Shown here: in pieces, positions 36,506 through 46,167 of the stretch
Numbering within the stretch: the stretch's first letter is position 1
How the letters are laid out: every line of letters starts with the position of its first letter
NCBI RefSeq assembly: GCF_041102575.1
Contig: NZ_JBGCUE010000001.1
Location: 310,001-374,000, forward strand
Length of the DNA stretch: 64,000 nucleotides
DNA from: Tenuifilum sp. 4138str
Lineage (GTDB): Bacteria > Bacteroidota > Bacteroidia > Bacteroidales > Tenuifilaceae
Direction: 5' to 3'
Notes under the pieces: model-generated
Told to the model about the DNA's origin: nothing
Databases searched by the model: none
Seen by the model: only the letters and a program-made list of their open reading frames with translations
Program-made: the position numbers and the translations under genes

Positions 36506-37840
36506 CTATCTCCTATGCGGTTGGTTCATCATTCTTGCCAAATTTTTTGCACCACCGCCCGATACCATTTTCATTAGCTTACGCATATCCTCAAATTGTT
36601 TCAGCAATCGGTTAACCTCAACGATTGATGTTCCGCTACCCTCCGCTATGCGCTTACGGCGACTGCCATTCATCAGCGATGGGTTTTCGCGTTCTTCAGG
36701 GGTCATCGATTTGATGATGGCTTCGATGTTTTTAAAAGCATCATCATCAATATCAATATCCTTTAAGGCCTTGCCAACCCCGGGAATCATACCGGCAAGG
36801 TCTTTAAGGTTACCCATTTTTTTAATCTGGTTAATCTGTTCAAGAAAATCGTTAAAGTTGAACTGATCCTTAAGTATCTTTTTGTGGAGGATTTTAGCCT
36901 GTTCGGCATCGTATTGTTCTTGCGCTTTCTCAACCAGCGAAACAATATCGCCCATTCCAAGGATACGATCGGCCATTCGATCGGGGTGGAAGATATCGAG
37001 AGCATCAAGTTTTTCGCCGGTGCTAACGAATTTAATGGGTTTGTCAACAACGGCACGTATGGAGAGGGCTGCACCGCCACGGGTATCACCATCGAGCTTG
37101 GTGAGCACAACGCCGTCAAAGTTGAGCCTATCGTTAAATTCCTTTGCGGTGTTTACCGCATCCTGGCCGGTCATGGAGTCGACTACGAAAAGGATTTCAT
37201 TGGGTGAAACAGCCTTTTTGATGGCTTCAACCTCTTTCATCATCTCCTCGTCGATAGCCAAACGCCCAGCAGTATCAATTATTACAACGTTCTGATTGTT
37301 GTTCTTTGCCACCCTGACAGCTTCCCTGGCAATTCCAATAGGATCGTTGCTGCCGGGTATGGTAAATACTGGAACATTAATTTGTTGACCTAAAACCTTA
37401 AGCTGTTCAATAGCAGCGGGTCGGTAAACGTCGCCTGCAACCAGCAGAGGGCTTTTCCCCTTTTTGTTTTTTAGGTGGTTGGCAAGTTTTGCCGAGAAAG
37501 TTGTTTTACCTGAACCCTGTAAACCTGCAATAAGGATAACTGTTGGATTACCTGCAAGGTTAATATCCGTGGCTTGTCCGCCCATAAGGCTAACAAGCTC
37601 ATCGTGAACAACCTTAACCATCAGTTGTCCAGGCTTAATGGCATTTAGCACATTCATGCCGAGTGCCTTACGCTTTACCTCATCGGTAAATGTTTTGGCA
37701 ACCTTGTAGTTAACATCGGCCTCAATAAGTGCCTTGCGGATTTCCTTTACGGTTTCGGCAACATTAATCTCGGTGATTTTACCTTCACCTTTTAGTATTT
37801 TAAAAGAGCGCTCAAGCCTATCGGTTAAATTCTCAAACAT
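36506..37840 (-). CDS. ffh: Signal recognition particle GTPase (Ffh/SRP54)
   Basis: 444 residues. The N domain is at 1-90, and the G domain at about 95-295 has 'LIAGLQGSGKTTFSAKLANHL', 'VAGDVYRPAAIEQL', 'VVIIDTAGRLAIDEEM' and 'LTKLDGDTRGGAALSI'. The M domain follows 'VSLVEKAQEQYDAEQ' and contains 'GSRRKRIAEGSGTSIVEVNR', the RNA-binding SRP signature. It brings ribosomes making inner-membrane proteins to FtsY. The C-terminus is short and Met-rich as usual. The gene has its own position, followed by an outer-membrane protein gene on the same strand upstream. Confidence 0.97.
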   Translation of the reverse strand: MFENLTDRLERSFKILKGEGKITEINVAETVKEIRKALIEADVNYKVAKTFTDEVKRKALGMNVLNAIKPGQLMVKVVHDELVSLMGGQATDINLAGNPTVILIAGLQGSGKTTFSAKLANHLKNKKGKSPLLVAGDVYRPAAIEQLKVLGQQINVPVFTIPGSNDPIGIAREAVRVAKNNNQNVVIIDTAGRLAIDEEMMKEVEAIKKAVSPNEILFVVDSMTGQDAVNTAKEFNDRLNFDGVVLTKLDGDTRGGAALSIRAVVDKPIKFVSTGEKLDALDIFHPDRMADRILGMGDIVSLVEKAQEQYDAEQAKILHKKILKDQFNFNDFLEQINQIKKMGNLKDLAGMIPGVGKALKDIDIDDDAFKNIEAIIKSMTPEERENPSLMNGSRRKRIAEGSGTSIVEVNRLLKQFEDMRKLMKMVSGGGAKNLARMMNQPHRR

Positions 37841-37895
37841 ATCGGTATGCTCTTATTTCAAATTATTATGCAAACTTAATAAAAATATGGGTTTA

Positions 37896-38543
37896 TTAAT
37901 CGAAGGAGAATGATAGAAAGGCGCCAATCTCAAGCGACCAACTGGTCCTATTCCCATTAAACACGGGGTCGGGTGAAACCAAGTAAAAATTTTTTGATGG
38001 TACGTAGCTGGCGCCGAAGTTTCCCCCAAGATTAAACCGCCAAATCTGAAAGGTAAGCCTTAGCTTTGCATTAGCAGCAAGGTAAACCGGGTTGGTGAGT
38101 TTGTACCCATTGCTAATGGTTTGGTTGGTTGATTTAAAATAACCAATCACCGGTCCAGCATTGAACTCTGCACGGCCGGGAATTATATGGGTAAAAAGTT
38201 GTAGTAAGAACTCGCCAAAAGTATCAAATACAAAGGGTTCATTACTTCTACTGGATTTGGTTCGATGAGCAAAGTAGATAGGGAGGGTATAAGCGTATTC
38301 GGCTCCGCTAAAATTGTAGTACCGATTTATACCAACTCGAAGGCCGTTTTTTAAATCGTAGAAGTATGCTCCTGTAAATCCAAAGTAAGCCGAGTTGTTC
38401 CCATCTATTCCTTCCTTCCCAAACATGCCTGTTATTCCAAACTCAGAGCCAAAATCCTTAGCGGGCTCAAATTCCTGTGCCTTAACGTTAAAAGTTGTAA
38501 CCAAAATTACAAAGGCAGAAAGACAAAACTTATTTAATTGCAT
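37896..38543 (-). CDS. Uncharacterised outer-membrane beta-barrel protein
   Basis: 215 residues. The signal peptide 'MQLNKFCLSAFVILVTTFNV' ends near AQ. The mature part is rich in alternating aromatic strands ('FGFTGAYFYDLKNGLRVGIN', 'LEIGAFLSFSFD') and ends in an aromatic-Phe C-terminus typical of outer-membrane barrels. No enzymatic motif is seen and no specific family is recognised. It lies 18 bp from argS on the same strand and is likely co-transcribed. Confidence 0.65.
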   Translation of the reverse strand: MQLNKFCLSAFVILVTTFNVKAQEFEPAKDFGSEFGITGMFGKEGIDGNNSAYFGFTGAYFYDLKNGLRVGINRYYNFSGAEYAYTLPIYFAHRTKSSRSNEPFVFDTFGEFLLQLFTHIIPGRAEFNAGPVIGYFKSTNQTISNGYKLTNPVYLAANAKLRLTFQIWRFNLGGNFGASYVPSKNFYLVSPDPVFNGNRTSWSLEIGAFLSFSFD

Positions 38544-38561
38544 ACTAAAAAAATCAACGGA

Positions 38562-40352
38562 TTACATTCTTTCAGGCACATCGATACCAAGTAACCACAT
38601 GGCCCGTTTGATTATATCGGCTACTTGTTCCGAGAGCGATAACCTAAGCAACCTTATACCTTCGTTAGGTTCTTTAAGAATGGTGAAATCATGGTAGAAC
38701 TGGTTGTATTCTTTGGCTAGCTCGTAGGTGTAATTGGCAATTAATGAAGGATTATGGTTTTGAGCGGCTGCAAGGACAATCTCAGGAAATTGACTTAAAA
38801 GCTGTATAAGTTCAAGTTCCTTTGAATTGCTAATGAAGTCGGGTTGTATTATTCCATTAACCTGATAGCCCGCATGGGTTGCCTTGGCAAGAACTGACTT
38901 AATTCGAGCATGGGTGTACTGGATGAATGGGCCTGTATTCCCGTTAAAATCAATGGATTCCTTTGGGTTGAAGGTCATGTTTTTCTTGGGATCTACCTTC
39001 AAAATGAAGTACTTAAGCGCAGCAAGGCCTACCATTCTGATAACTTCAGATGCCACTCCGTGGTCAACGTCATCGAGCTTGCCTAACTCCTCTGACATTT
39101 GACGTGCAGTTTCAATCATTTCTTCAATCAGATCGTCGGCGTCGACTACTGTGCCCTCGCGCGATTTCATTTTACCTTCAGGAAGCTGAACCATGCCATA
39201 GGAAAGGTGGTAAAGAGCATCGCTCCATTCGTATCCCAACTTTTTCATTATCAACTTTAACACCTGAAAGTGATACTCCTGCTCGTTTCCAACAACGTAA
39301 ATGTGTTCATCAAAGTTGAACTCATTGTATCGTTGAATGGCTGTGCCAATATCCTGTGTGATGTAAACCGACGTTCCATCGCCACGCAAAAGCAATTTCT
39401 GGTCCAATCCGTCATTTGTAAGATCAACCCACACTGAACCATCATCCTTCCTGAAGAATATTCCTCGGTTTAACCCATCCATAACCACCGATTTTCCGAG
39501 TAGGTATGTCTCGGACTCGTGGTAAACCTTGTCGAATGTAATTCCTAAATCGGCGTAAGTTTTATCAAATCCCTCATAAACCCAGCCATTCATGGTTTTC
39601 CATAGGTGAATAACCTCAGGGTCCTTGGCTTCCCAGCGTCGAAGCATTTCCTGTGCCTCCTGAATAATTGGGGCTTTTAGTTTTGCCTCATCCTCGGGCA
39701 TCCCCTTGGCTTTTAGCTCCTCAACCTGGGCCTTGTACTCCTTATCGAATCTAACATAATAATCGCCCACCAGGTGATCGCCCTTTACTCCAGTTGATTC
39801 AGGTGTTTCGCCATTGCCAAACTTTTGCCAGGCAAGCATCGATTTGCAGATATGGATGCCACGATCGTTGACCAGGTTTACTTTAACTACCCGTTTCCCT
39901 GATTTTTCCATTATTCGGGAAATTGACATTCCAAGAAGGTTATTCCTGATATGTCCAAGGTGCAAGGGTTTGTTTGTGTTGGGCGATGAGAATTCAATAA
40001 CTATCGGTTTATCCGATTTGGCCTCACAAAACCCAAAATCGTTGGTTTGAACAATGGTATTCAGTACATTAGCCCAGTACGATTTTGAAAGGGTTATGTT
40101 AAGGAAACCTTTGATTACATTGAAACTCTCAATATGTTTATCTAATGCTACAAGTTGTTCGCCAATTTCCTTACAGGTTTCCTCGGGCGATTTACGCGAC
40201 AATTTAAGCAGCGGAAAGGCGACCATGGTGTAGTCGCCTTCAAATTCCTTTCTTGTTTTTTGTATCTGTATTAAACTATCGGCAATTGGTTGGTTGTATA
40301 GTTTTTCAGCTGCCGATTTTACCAATACCTGAATGAACTTCTCTGCTGTCAT
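38562..40352 (-). CDS. argS: Arginyl-tRNA synthetase
   Basis: 596 residues. The N-terminal Add-1 domain (1-110) is followed by the class I catalytic core with the HIGH-like 'SSPNTNKPLHLGHIRNNLLG'. In place of KMSK there is 'MKSREGTVVDADDLIEEM', the usual ArgRS form. 'GNEQEYHFQVLKLIMKKLGY' and a C-terminal anticodon-binding helix bundle (about 470-596) complete the protein, ending 'DVPERM'. It charges tRNA-Arg, including the tRNA-Arg(TCT) encoded at 58435. It lies 23 bp downstream of secA on the same strand. Confidence 0.97.
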   Translation of the reverse strand: MTAEKFIQVLVKSAAEKLYNQPIADSLIQIQKTRKEFEGDYTMVAFPLLKLSRKSPEETCKEIGEQLVALDKHIESFNVIKGFLNITLSKSYWANVLNTIVQTNDFGFCEAKSDKPIVIEFSSPNTNKPLHLGHIRNNLLGMSISRIMEKSGKRVVKVNLVNDRGIHICKSMLAWQKFGNGETPESTGVKGDHLVGDYYVRFDKEYKAQVEELKAKGMPEDEAKLKAPIIQEAQEMLRRWEAKDPEVIHLWKTMNGWVYEGFDKTYADLGITFDKVYHESETYLLGKSVVMDGLNRGIFFRKDDGSVWVDLTNDGLDQKLLLRGDGTSVYITQDIGTAIQRYNEFNFDEHIYVVGNEQEYHFQVLKLIMKKLGYEWSDALYHLSYGMVQLPEGKMKSREGTVVDADDLIEEMIETARQMSEELGKLDDVDHGVASEVIRMVGLAALKYFILKVDPKKNMTFNPKESIDFNGNTGPFIQYTHARIKSVLAKATHAGYQVNGIIQPDFISNSKELELIQLLSQFPEIVLAAAQNHNPSLIANYTYELAKEYNQFYHDFTILKEPNEGIRLLRLSLSEQVADIIKRAMWLLGIDVPERM

Positions 40353-40375
40353 TTTTCCTTTTGGTTCAGAAATAA

Positions 40376-43300
40376 TTATAGGTTTTTACCGTGACAATTC
40401 TTGTACTTTTTACCGCTACCGCATGGGCATGGATCGTTACGTCCTACCTTAACTTCAACTTTTACTGGTTGACGGCTCTGCTCCTGGGTGTTTGCGCCAG
40501 GCTGTAAATTATCGGTACGGCTGGTTTGGTACTGGCTCATATCGGTACGTCGGCTTTGACGGGCTTCCTGTACCTGGTTGGGATCGCGAAGCGGAATGAA
40601 CGCCTTCACAAGAACTGCAACAATATCGCGGTTAAGCTTATCAATCATTGTGCGGAAAAGGTCAAATGCTTCCAGCTTATAGATGAGCAGAGGGTCTTTT
40701 TGCTCGTATACGGCATTCTGAACGCTCTGTTTTAGCTCGTCCATTTCACGCAGGTGTTCCTTCCAGTACTCATCGATAGTGAACAGTATGATGTTCTTTG
40801 TGAAAGAACGAATTAGTTCCTTACCACCTGTCTCGTAAGCCTTTTTCAGATTTGTAACGGTTTGATAAACCTTTTGACCGTCGGATATTGGTACCACGAT
40901 ATTCTCGTAGATGGCCGATTGTTTTTCGTAAACCTCTTTGATTACCGGGTAGGCCTGTCGTGCAATTTCATGCGCCTTTCGATCGTACGATTCTAGGGCA
41001 ACCTTGTAAAGCCTTTGGGCTATCTCTGATGGTTTAAGCTCAAGGTACTCGTCTTCGGTTATAGGGACATCGAGTGAAAATTGCTTGATGATCTCTAGCT
41101 TGAAATCATCGTACTCGTAATTACCATGGAACTCGTTAACTATTGCCTCGCAAACATCCATGAACATGTTTGAGATATCCACATCGAGCCTTTCGCCAAA
41201 GAGTGCGTGGCGGCGACGCTTGTAAATAACCTCGCGCTGAGCGTTCATTACGTCGTCGTACTCCAGCAAACGCTTACGTATTCCAAAGTTGTTCTCCTCA
41301 ACCTTTTTCTGAGCACGTTCAATGGATTTTGATACCATTGAGTGCTGAATTACATCGCCCTCCTTATGCCCCATGGCATCCATAACCCTTGCGATGCGGT
41401 CCGAGCCAAAAAGGCGCATTAAATCATCCTCCAGTGAAACATAGAATTGCGATGTTCCCGGATCGCCCTGGCGTCCCGAACGACCACGCAGCTGACGGTC
41501 AACACGCCTCGATTCATGACGCTCAGTACCAATAATAGCCAAACCGCCCGCAGCCCGCGATTCAGGGGTTAGCTTAATGTCAGTACCACGACCTGCCATG
41601 TTGGTGGCTATGGTTACCGTTTTGGGTATACCTGCATGTGCCACAATTTCAGCTTCGCGTTGGTGTTGCTTGGCGTTAAGCACATTATGCTGTATCCCTT
41701 TAAGTTTTAGCATTCGGCTCAGCAATTCCGACACCTCAACCGAGGTAGTACCAACCAGTACCGGACGGTTTGCATCGCGGAGTCTAACTATTTCATCAAT
41801 TACTGCATTGTACTTCTCGCGTTTGGTTTTGTAAACCAAATCTTCCATATCCTTACGGATAACCGGTTTGTTTGTGGGGATAACTACAACATCAAGTTTA
41901 TAGATACTCCAGAACTCACCGGCCTCAGTTTCAGCAGTACCGGTCATACCTGCCAGCTTATGGTACATACGGAAGTAGTTCTGAAGTGTAATTGTGGCAA
42001 ACGTTTGAGTGGCAGCCTCAACCTTAACGCGCTCCTTGGCCTCAATGGCCTGGTGAAGACCATCGGAATACCTACGCCCCTCGAGGATACGACCTGTTTG
42101 CTCGTCAACAATTTTTACCTTGTTATCCATTACAACATACTCCACATCCTTCTCGAACATGGTGTATGCCTTTAGTAGCTGATGAACAGTATGTACGCGC
42201 TCCGATTTTACTGCATACTCCCTAAGTAGCTCATCCTTTTTAGTCAGCTTTTCGCCCTGTGTTATCGACATTTTCTCGATTTCGGCGATTTCGCTTCCTA
42301 TGTCGGGGAGAACGAAAAACTTCGGATCTTCGGCTGAGCTGGTGATGAGGTCAATCCCCTTATCGGTTAGCTCAACAGAGTTTTGCTTTTCGTCAATTAC
42401 AAAGTATAAATCGTCAGTAATAAGGTGCATGTTACGGTTGTTATCCTGCATGTAAAAGTTTTCAGTCTTAAGCAGGAGTGCCTTATTACCTTGTTCGCTT
42501 AGGAATTTGATAAGGGGTTTGTATTTTGGCCAACCCTTGTGCGCGCGGAGTAGTAGTTTTCCTCCCTCCTCGGTATTCCCTTCGGATATAAGTTTACGAG
42601 CATCGGTTAAAAGTTGGGTAATAAGTGAACGCTGTGCATTAACAAGTTTCTCAACCTTTGGCTTGTACTCCTCAAACATTTGATCCTCGCCTTTTGGAAC
42701 GGGTCCTGAGATGATTAGCGGGGTTCGGGCATCGTCAATTAAAACCGAGTCAACCTCGTCCACAATGGCATAGTGGTGCTTTCGTTGAACCAGATCATCG
42801 GGAGCAATTGCCATGTTATCGCGTAGGTAGTCGAAACCGAACTCGTTGTTTGTTCCATAGGTGATATCGCAGTTGTAGGCCTTACGGCGAGCCTCAGAGT
42901 TAGGTTGATGCTTATCGATACAGTCCACTGAAAGGCCGTGGAACTCATATATTGGTCCCATCCACTCAGAGTCGCGGCGAGCAAGATAATCGTTTACGGT
43001 AACCACATGTACACCTTTGCCGGCAAGGGCATTCAGGAACACTGGTAGTGTGGCAACCAGCGTTTTACCTTCACCTGTTGCCATTTCGGCAATTTTCCCC
43101 TGATGCAGTACAACGCCACCAATGAGCTGTACGTCGTAGTGTACCATATCCCACACAATTTCATTACCTCCTGCCATCCAGCGGTTTTTGTAAATGGCCT
43201 TATCGCCTAGTATGGTAACAAAATCCTTTCGGGCGGCAAGGTCACGGTCGAACTGTGTAGCTGTTACCTCAATGGTTTCGTTCTCCTTGAACCTACGTGC

Positions 43301-43657
43301 GGTTTCCTTAACAATGGAAAAGGCATCGGGAAGTACCTGGTTAAGCACCTCCTCAATTTTATCGTCAATCTGCTTTGTTAATCGCTCAACTTCCTTGTAA
43401 ACCCTTTCTTTTTCTTCATAGTCAATCTCTTCCGACTCCATCTGGGCTTTAAGCTGCTCCACTTTAGCCTCATCCTCAGCTATATAATCGCGCACTACCT
43501 TGCGTAGCCTTTCAGTCTCTTCCCTTAGCTGATCGTTTGTTAAGGTGGTATATCGGGGGTAAGCCTCCCTGATTTTGTTTACTATAGGCATCAGCTCGCG
43601 TAAATCGCGATCCGATTTGGTTCCAAAAAATTTGGTTAGAAAATTACTTAAGCCCAT
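40376..43657 (-). CDS. secA: Preprotein translocase ATPase SecA
   Basis: 1093 residues, within the range of Bacteroidota SecA and longer than E. coli (901) because of insertions. The Walker A is '[20 protein letters not shown]', Walker B the '[20 protein letters not shown]' segment, and the second helicase-type motif '[14 protein letters not shown]' with '[18 protein letters not shown]'. The C-terminus has the zinc-binding '[20 protein letters not shown]', which binds SecB or ribosomes. It is the motor that pushes precursors through SecYEG; it exports the signal-peptide proteins of this window. The upstream region opens into the repeat island. Confidence 0.97.
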   Translation of the reverse strand: MGLSNFLTKFFGTKSDRDLRELMPIVNKIREAYPRYTTLTNDQLREETERLRKVVRDYIAEDEAKVEQLKAQMESEEIDYEEKERVYKEVERLTKQIDDKIEEVLNQVLPDAFSIVKETARRFKENETIEVTATQFDRDLAARKDFVTILGDKAIYKNRWMAGGNEIVWDMVHYDVQLIGGVVLHQGKIAEMATGEGKTLVATLPVFLNALAGKGVHVVTVNDYLARRDSEWMGPIYEFHGLSVDCIDKHQPNSEARRKAYNCDITYGTNNEFGFDYLRDNMAIAPDDLVQRKHHYAIVDEVDSVLIDDARTPLIISGPVPKGEDQMFEEYKPKVEKLVNAQRSLITQLLTDARKLISEGNTEEGGKLLLRAHKGWPKYKPLIKFLSEQGNKALLLKTENFYMQDNNRNMHLITDDLYFVIDEKQNSVELTDKGIDLITSSAEDPKFFVLPDIGSEIAEIEKMSITQGEKLTKKDELLREYAVKSERVHTVHQLLKAYTMFEKDVEYVVMDNKVKIVDEQTGRILEGRRYSDGLHQAIEAKERVKVEAATQTFATITLQNYFRMYHKLAGMTGTAETEAGEFWSIYKLDVVVIPTNKPVIRKDMEDLVYKTKREKYNAVIDEIVRLRDANRPVLVGTTSVEVSELLSRMLKLKGIQHNVLNAKQHQREAEIVAHAGIPKTVTIATNMAGRGTDIKLTPESRAAGGLAIIGTERHESRRVDRQLRGRSGRQGDPGTSQFYVSLEDDLMRLFGSDRIARVMDAMGHKEGDVIQHSMVSKSIERAQKKVEENNFGIRKRLLEYDDVMNAQREVIYKRRRHALFGERLDVDISNMFMDVCEAIVNEFHGNYEYDDFKLEIIKQFSLDVPITEDEYLELKPSEIAQRLYKVALESYDRKAHEIARQAYPVIKEVYEKQSAIYENIVVPISDGQKVYQTVTNLKKAYETGGKELIRSFTKNIILFTIDEYWKEHLREMDELKQSVQNAVYEQKDPLLIYKLEAFDLFRTMIDKLNRDIVAVLVKAFIPLRDPNQVQEARQSRRTDMSQYQTSRTDNLQPGANTQEQSRQPVKVEVKVGRNDPCPCGSGKKYKNCHGKNL

Positions 43658-44018
43658 TTTGTAAAAATTTAAGATTTTTTGAAGCTTACAAATTTACTTG
43701 AATTTTTTGGATAACGAAAGGATACTACCTAATAAGAGTTTAATTCTGTTAATACGTAATTCAATGTTGTTTAGTTAAGGTTATTTGTTATGTTGTTCGC
43801 AAGCGAAACATCACGTTGTCGTGCTGAGACCAGATTTATAGGGATAGACTTCGCCGAAGCTTTTCATTGCTCATTTTTCTTCAATCCTTTGAAGAGATCC
43901 CTCGACTTTGCTCGGGATGACAAAAACCCTATTTTTCTTTCTACTCCTTTGTCATGCTGAACTAGCCGAAGCATCGCTTTACCTTTAATCCTTGTCGTTT
44001 TTTTGTAAACCGCTCTTT

Positions 44019-44142
44019 GCAATGCTTCTCCTTTGCGATGCAAAGCCTAATCCTTGTTCTTTGGAAAATGTAATGCGTGCATCGCTATTCTTGTAGGGGT
44101 AGCATTTTGGTTACAAATATTACGCCCCTACGGGGCTGGAAG
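44019..44142 (+). repeat. Imperfect direct repeat, copy 1
   Basis: The stretch from GCAATGCTTCTCC to TACGGGGCTGGAAG recurs at 44547-44669. Shared parts are TTGCGATGCAAAGC, TTTGGAAAATGTA, and ACAAATATTACGCCCCTACG. The sequence between has drifted. Copies are in the same orientation. Confidence 0.75.
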
Positions 44143-44192
44143 CGGTCTTCGTTGCTCGTTGCTCGTTGTTCGCGGAATCGACCTCACCCCCG

Positions 44193-44247
44193 CCCCTCTC
44201 CTGACAGGAGAGGGGTGCACCGTTAAAGTCTCCCCTCTCAGGGGAGA
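44193..44247. repeat. Two CT-rich hairpins in the repeat island
   Basis: CCCCTCTCCTG (44193-44203) and CAGGAGAGGGG (44205-44215) are perfectly inverted around one base. A second hairpin TCTCCCCT/AGGGGAGA is at 44229-44247. The pattern 'cctcacccc ... cctctcc ... ggagagggg' looks like dispersed intergenic palindromes. Confidence 0.7.
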
Positions 44248-44329
44248 TTTAGAGGGGTCATCTAGGTTGAATATAGGATACGACCTCACCCTAACCCTTT
44301 CCCCTGAGAGGGAATGGAGCGGAAGAAGC

Positions 44330-44495
44330 AGGCTATGGTATAAAAGCCTGACCCGGCAATGGGTCGGGGGTGGAACGTGGCGGTGGGTTTAGTAAGCGAT
44401 ACCACATGAGTCACGCCAAAGGCGTGGCGAATAGTATCGCGTGGCAGTTCCACCCGCGGGGTACCCATCGGATCGGGCTTTTCAGCCTTGATTTT
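44330..44495. repeat. Long imperfect inverted repeat
   Basis: The two halves fold on a centre at 44412-44426 (CACGCC aaa GGCGTG), with nested pairs GCGATAC/GTATCGC and GGTGGAAC/GTTCCACC, and looser matching outward. This could form a large cruciform or an RNA hairpin. It may have been a small mobile element in its own right. Confidence 0.65.
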
Positions 44496-44500
44496 CTTTG

Positions 44501-44530
44501 GTTCTTTCTTGTATCAAGACAAGAAAGAAC
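44501..44530. repeat. Twelve-base perfect hairpin
   Basis: GTTCTTTCTTGT (44501-44512) and ACAAGAAAGAAC (44519-44530) with a 6-base loop. It resembles a terminator stem but has no neighbouring gene in proper position. Confidence 0.6.
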
Positions 44531-44546
44531 GTGTAAATAGCTCATT

Positions 44547-44669
44547 GCCATGCTTCACCGTTGCGATGCAAAGCTTCACCCTTGCTCTTTGGAAAATGTA
44601 TTTCGTGCATCGCAATACATGGGGAGTAGGTGTGGAGTTACAAATATTACGCCCCTACGGGGCTTGAAG
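44547..44669 (+). repeat. Imperfect direct repeat, copy 2
   Basis: Second copy of the 44019-44142 repeat; the parts TTGCGATGCAAAGC and ACAAATATTACGCCCCTACG are identical, while other bases differ. It lies near the right terminal inverted repeat of the island. Confidence 0.75.
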
Positions 44670-44921
44670 TGTTATTCGTTGTTCGTGAATCGTTGTTAGT
44701 GAATCTACTGTCTAGTTGAGCTAAGCGAAACGTCTCATGGGGGCGATTAGAGATCCTTCGCTGCGCTCAGGATGACAGGCATGAATATTTTTGTTAACTA
44801 AACGACATTGATACGTAATTTTTAAATGCCTAATATTAAAGCATGTATTTTTATAGGATTGGTAGGTTTCCCAATTAATATTTTGTATACTCTTTTAATA
44901 GATAAATCTTTAGCAATTAAA

Positions 44922-44945
44922 AAACGGGGCTAATTAGCCCCGTTT
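44922..44945 (-). terminator. Terminator of the ferritin gene
   Basis: AAACGGGGCTAA followed at once by its exact inverse TTAGCCCCGTTT, giving a strong stem with AATT as tetraloop. On the minus strand it ends in a T run. It lies 18 bp after the ferritin stop. Confidence 0.8.
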
Positions 44946-44962
44946 CTATTTGGCGATATTTT

Positions 44963-45475
44963 TTATTCTGCCTTTTTGGTGTCGTCTACAAAAGTGCGTT
45001 GTTTAAGCTCACGGTCGAGCATGAAAAGTCCATTGCCGTTGCCGTTGATTAGCTTTAGCGTATCAATTAATTCCTGGGCATTGGCTTCCTCTTCAACCTG
45101 TTCATCTACAAACCATTGCAGCATTCCTTTTGCAGCATGGTCTTTTTCCTCAATGGCAATATCCATAAGGTTATTGATTAAGCGGGTAACCTCCTTTTCA
45201 TGCTTTAGTGTCTCCTCAAAGGCGTGTAGAGGGGAATCCCATTTGGTTGGAACCTCCTTAATGGGCTTGAGTTCAGGCTTACTACCGCGCTCAATTAGGT
45301 AGTCGAAAAATTTCATGGCATGGGTTAGCTCCTCCTGCCACTGTACTTTAAACCAATTGGCAAAGCCATTGAATCCCTGCGCTCCAAAGTGAGCTGACAT
45401 GGACAGGTAAAGGTATGCCGACCAAATCTCGGCATTTATTTGCTCATTGATAGCTTGTTCTAAACGTTTATTCAT
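44963..45475 (-). CDS. ftnA: Ferritin
   Basis: 170 residues, a four-helix bundle. The ferroxidase ligands are visible as E17 ('INAEIWSAYLYLSM'), the E-x-x-H in 'QWQEELTHAMKFFDYL' (E50/H53), and an acidic residue in 'HEKEVTRLINNL', with Q in 'WFVDEQVEEEANAQELI'. It belongs to the classical bacterial ferritin group that stores iron as ferric oxide in 24-mers. It is cytoplasmic. The gene lies next to the repeat island with a clear terminator on its other side, and has no operon partner. Confidence 0.94.
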   Translation of the reverse strand: MNKRLEQAINEQINAEIWSAYLYLSMSAHFGAQGFNGFANWFKVQWQEELTHAMKFFDYLIERGSKPELKPIKEVPTKWDSPLHAFEETLKHEKEVTRLINNLMDIAIEEKDHAAKGMLQWFVDEQVEEEANAQELIDTLKLINGNGNGLFMLDRELKQRTFVDDTKKAE

Positions 45476-45531
45476 AGCTTTAGTTTTTTAGGTTTCATTT
45501 CAAAAATAGTTAATTGCTACTTAAATAACAA

Positions 45532-46167
45532 TTAATCGAGGTCAAGGTTCAATTGCTGTTTTAAACGGATTAGTGCTGGATTACGTTCTGCCATAAAGCG
45601 GAACTTATCTTCGGGAGTGTAGAGCCTTGGTTTTCCGTTATCCTCAATTTTTTCTACAATTTCCTCAGCTATTTCAATGTTTAGGATTCCAAAACTTTTC
45701 TTGATGTAGGTGAGCAAATCTTTTTTTATCTCGCTAAAAAGTTCAATCTGAATTTGACCCTCAAACTGAATAATGATTTTGTTATTTTCCTTTAAAATTG
45801 GCTTATACACCTGCATTAAGCTAAAATGTGCGGGTTTAACTTTCTGAATTTGCTCAGCAAAGCTTGTCCAAGCCTGAAGTACTTGTTCGTGTGAAATTCT
45901 TTTAATTTCAACACTTGCAATCCCTTGGTTTTCAGTTTGGATTTCCTCTACCTTGGGTTCATCATTATTTTTAATATCAGCATTATTCGGCGCTCCGCTT
46001 AATGCACCTTTGATTGATGTGGTGCGGACAGGTGTTTTAGGGGTTGTTGGTATTGCTTTTGGCGTAGCTGTTGGTTTTACGGTAGATGATATAGGCTGAC
46101 TGTACTCAACGGGATCGGCGTCCTCTACCTGGCTGTCGTCAGATTTTTTTTTTTTGATTAAGCCCAC
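45532..46167 (-). CDS. dnaX: DNA polymerase III tau C-terminal part (out-of-frame with dnaX)
   Basis: About 211 residues in a frame shifted with respect to the ATPase part, with a GTG as nominal start just inside the overlap. It begins after the poly-A tract ('IKKKKSDDSQVEDADP'), continues through a Pro/Thr-rich linker ('STVKPTATPKAIPTTPKTPV') and ends in the conserved Bacteroidota tau end 'LYTPEDKFRFMAERNPALIR'. This part normally contacts the polymerase alpha subunit and DnaB. It is unlikely to be translated alone. It becomes part of one protein if one A is lost (or two are gained) in the tract at 46144-46155. Confidence 0.75.
   Translation of the reverse strand: MGLIKKKKSDDSQVEDADPVEYSQPISSTVKPTATPKAIPTTPKTPVRTTSIKGALSGAPNNADIKNNDEPKVEEIQTENQGIASVEIKRISHEQVLQAWTSFAEQIQKVKPAHFSLMQVYKPILKENNKIIIQFEGQIQIELFSEIKKDLLTYIKKSFGILNIEIAEEIVEKIEDNGKPRLYTPEDKFRFMAERNPALIRLKQQLNLDLD

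Larger units (their letters stand above)
43761..44811. mobile_element. Non-coding repeat island bounded by 18-bp terminal inverted repeats
   Basis: TCAATGTTGTTTAGTTAA at 43761-43778 is inverted, with one mismatch, at 44794-44811, with TACGTAAT-like sequence outside both ends. The ~1.05 kb between holds no credible gene. It contains an imperfect direct repeat, several hairpins, and motifs of a dispersed repeat family (CGAAGGATCTC-like). No transposase was found, so it resembles a composite non-autonomous element or a nest of intergenic repeats. Movement is inferred from the terminal repeats. Confidence 0.5.

Noticed and set aside
44054-44468. Frames in the repeat island
   Set aside because: They run through palindromic and CT-rich repeats, with no start signals or family similarity.
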